A stretch of 5,660 nucleotides of DNA from Anaerolineae bacterium (GTDB taxonomy: Bacteria; Chloroflexota; Anaerolineae; Anaerolineales; E44-bin32), in the NCBI GenBank assembly GCA_030673735.1, contig DAOVIK010000134.1, positions 1 to 5,660 on the forward strand, given 5' to 3'. The position numbers were made by a program, and so were the translations under genes. The notes below the pieces were generated by a model that searched no databases, was not told the origin of the DNA, and saw only the letters and a list, made by a program, of their open reading frames with translations. This document shows positions 5,365-5,660 of this stretch, in pieces (the first letter of the stretch is position 1; every line of letters starts with the position of its first letter).

Positions 5365-5596
5365 AATCTATCTATATCTCCTGGAGAGGATATCCTCTTG
5401 ATGGCTACTTCAATGGCACCTAGAGGCCCCCCGACCTCATGTCCTTGGAGGCTGCCCGAGCGATGGACCATAGGGCATCAATCCTGTAACAACACCAGGA
5501 CAGGTGGGCAGCGCGGGCAGGGAAGAATACTTGGGGACGGCGGCGCAAGGCCAGCAAATCCGGTTGCCCAAGGTAAAACTGATCATGAGTGGCAAG
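5365..5596. other. Non-coding stretch between the hairpin repeats and the terminator
   Basis: A plus-strand frame opens at ATG 5401 and stays open to the window end, and a minus-strand frame spans 5611-5420. Neither resembles a known protein, and both run into the terminator hairpin. Apart from the palindrome at 5385-5398 no further structure is evident. Confidence 0.4.
5385..5398. repeat. 14-bp perfect palindrome
   Basis: AGAGGATATCCTCT is perfectly self-complementary. It has the size and symmetry of a dimeric regulator site, and ends two bases before an ATG at 5401. No confident gene starts there, so the role is open; it may be chance or part of the neighbouring repeat cluster. Confidence 0.4.
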
Positions 5597-5623
5597 AAAA
5601 AGGGCTGCCACATGGACAGCCCT
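5597..5623 (-). terminator. Rho-independent terminator, minus strand
   Basis: On the minus strand AGGGCTG (5623-5617) pairs with CAGCCCT (5607-5601) in a seven-pair GC-rich stem with a nine-base loop, followed by five T residues (5601-5597). It would end transcription arriving from beyond the right edge and so insulate the ABC operon from its neighbour. It lies 22 bases after the possible stop codon at 5648-5646. Confidence 0.75.
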
Positions 5624-5645
5624 GCATTGTGGCTTGCGTTCGATC

Positions 5646-5660
5646 CTACGCCGGCTCCTC
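5646..5660 (-). CDS. Possible C-terminal tail of a gene entering from the right
   Basis: On the minus strand the window edge reads Glu-Glu-Pro-Ala-stop (TAG at 5648-5646), 22 bases before an intrinsic terminator. The position suits the end of a real gene. Four codons are too few to identify a product, and the choice of frame rests only on the terminator behind it. Confidence 0.3.
   Translation of the reverse strand, partial: EEPA

Noticed and set aside
5420..5611. Minus-strand 63-codon frame
   Set aside because: It begins inside the terminator hairpin and has no convincing ribosome-binding site or family resemblance.
5640..5660. tRNA-like 3' end (GTTCGATCC followed by a GC-rich arm)
   Set aside because: The bases before TTCGATC do not pair with those after it as a T-stem must, and no acceptor 5' strand or anticodon arm is found upstream.
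5401..5660. Plus-strand open frame from ATG 5401 to the window end, with GAGAGG upstream
   Set aside because: The translation has an odd composition and no recognisable motif, and it crosses a clear minus-strand terminator.

Overview
The window holds a minus-strand gene cluster with about 740 bases of repeat-bearing non-coding DNA on its right flank. By eye the DNA is moderately GC-rich, with bacterial-type promoters and Shine-Dalgarno sites. The best taxonomic guess is Chloroflexota (Anaerolineae-like). It rests on the style of the ABC permease with a SpoIIM-like C-terminal half, on the metallo-hydrolase sequence, and on GTAGAGACG-type palindromes like those I recall from Chloroflexota and cyanobacteria. 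It is an inference of low to moderate confidence and no marker gene here fixes it.

In transcription order (right to left), the first unit is a three-gene operon. An ABC exporter ATPase (TTG start, 4919-3978) has a strong extended -10 promoter at 4943-4971. It overlaps by 8 nt a 481-residue membrane protein (3985-2540) that joins an ABC-2 permease half to a SpoIIM/DUF95-like half. Four bases later comes a 252-residue metallo-beta-lactamase-fold hydrolase related to RNase Z (2535-1777). The tight packing implies translational coupling. The transported substrate and the hydrolase substrate cannot be read from the sequence.

The second unit is a proteostasis pair. A 128-residue Hsp20/alpha-crystallin protein (1558-1172) is followed on the same strand by the Lon protease gene, whose N-terminal domain and helical arm (352 codons from the ATG) fill 1058-1; the ATPase and protease domains lie outside the window. 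A candidate 55-codon small ORF with a good ribosome-binding site (1742-1575) lies between the hydrolase and hsp20 and overlaps a possible -10 box.

The right flank (4975-5660) has no convincing gene. It contains an imperfect 54-base inverted repeat (5066-5119), two related hairpin elements 108 bases apart whose arms differ by one compensated base pair (5228-5285 and 5337-5364), a 14-bp palindrome (5385-5398), and a clear minus-strand intrinsic terminator (5597-5623). The terminator probably ends a gene entering from the right, of which at most the last four codons and stop are visible (5660-5646).
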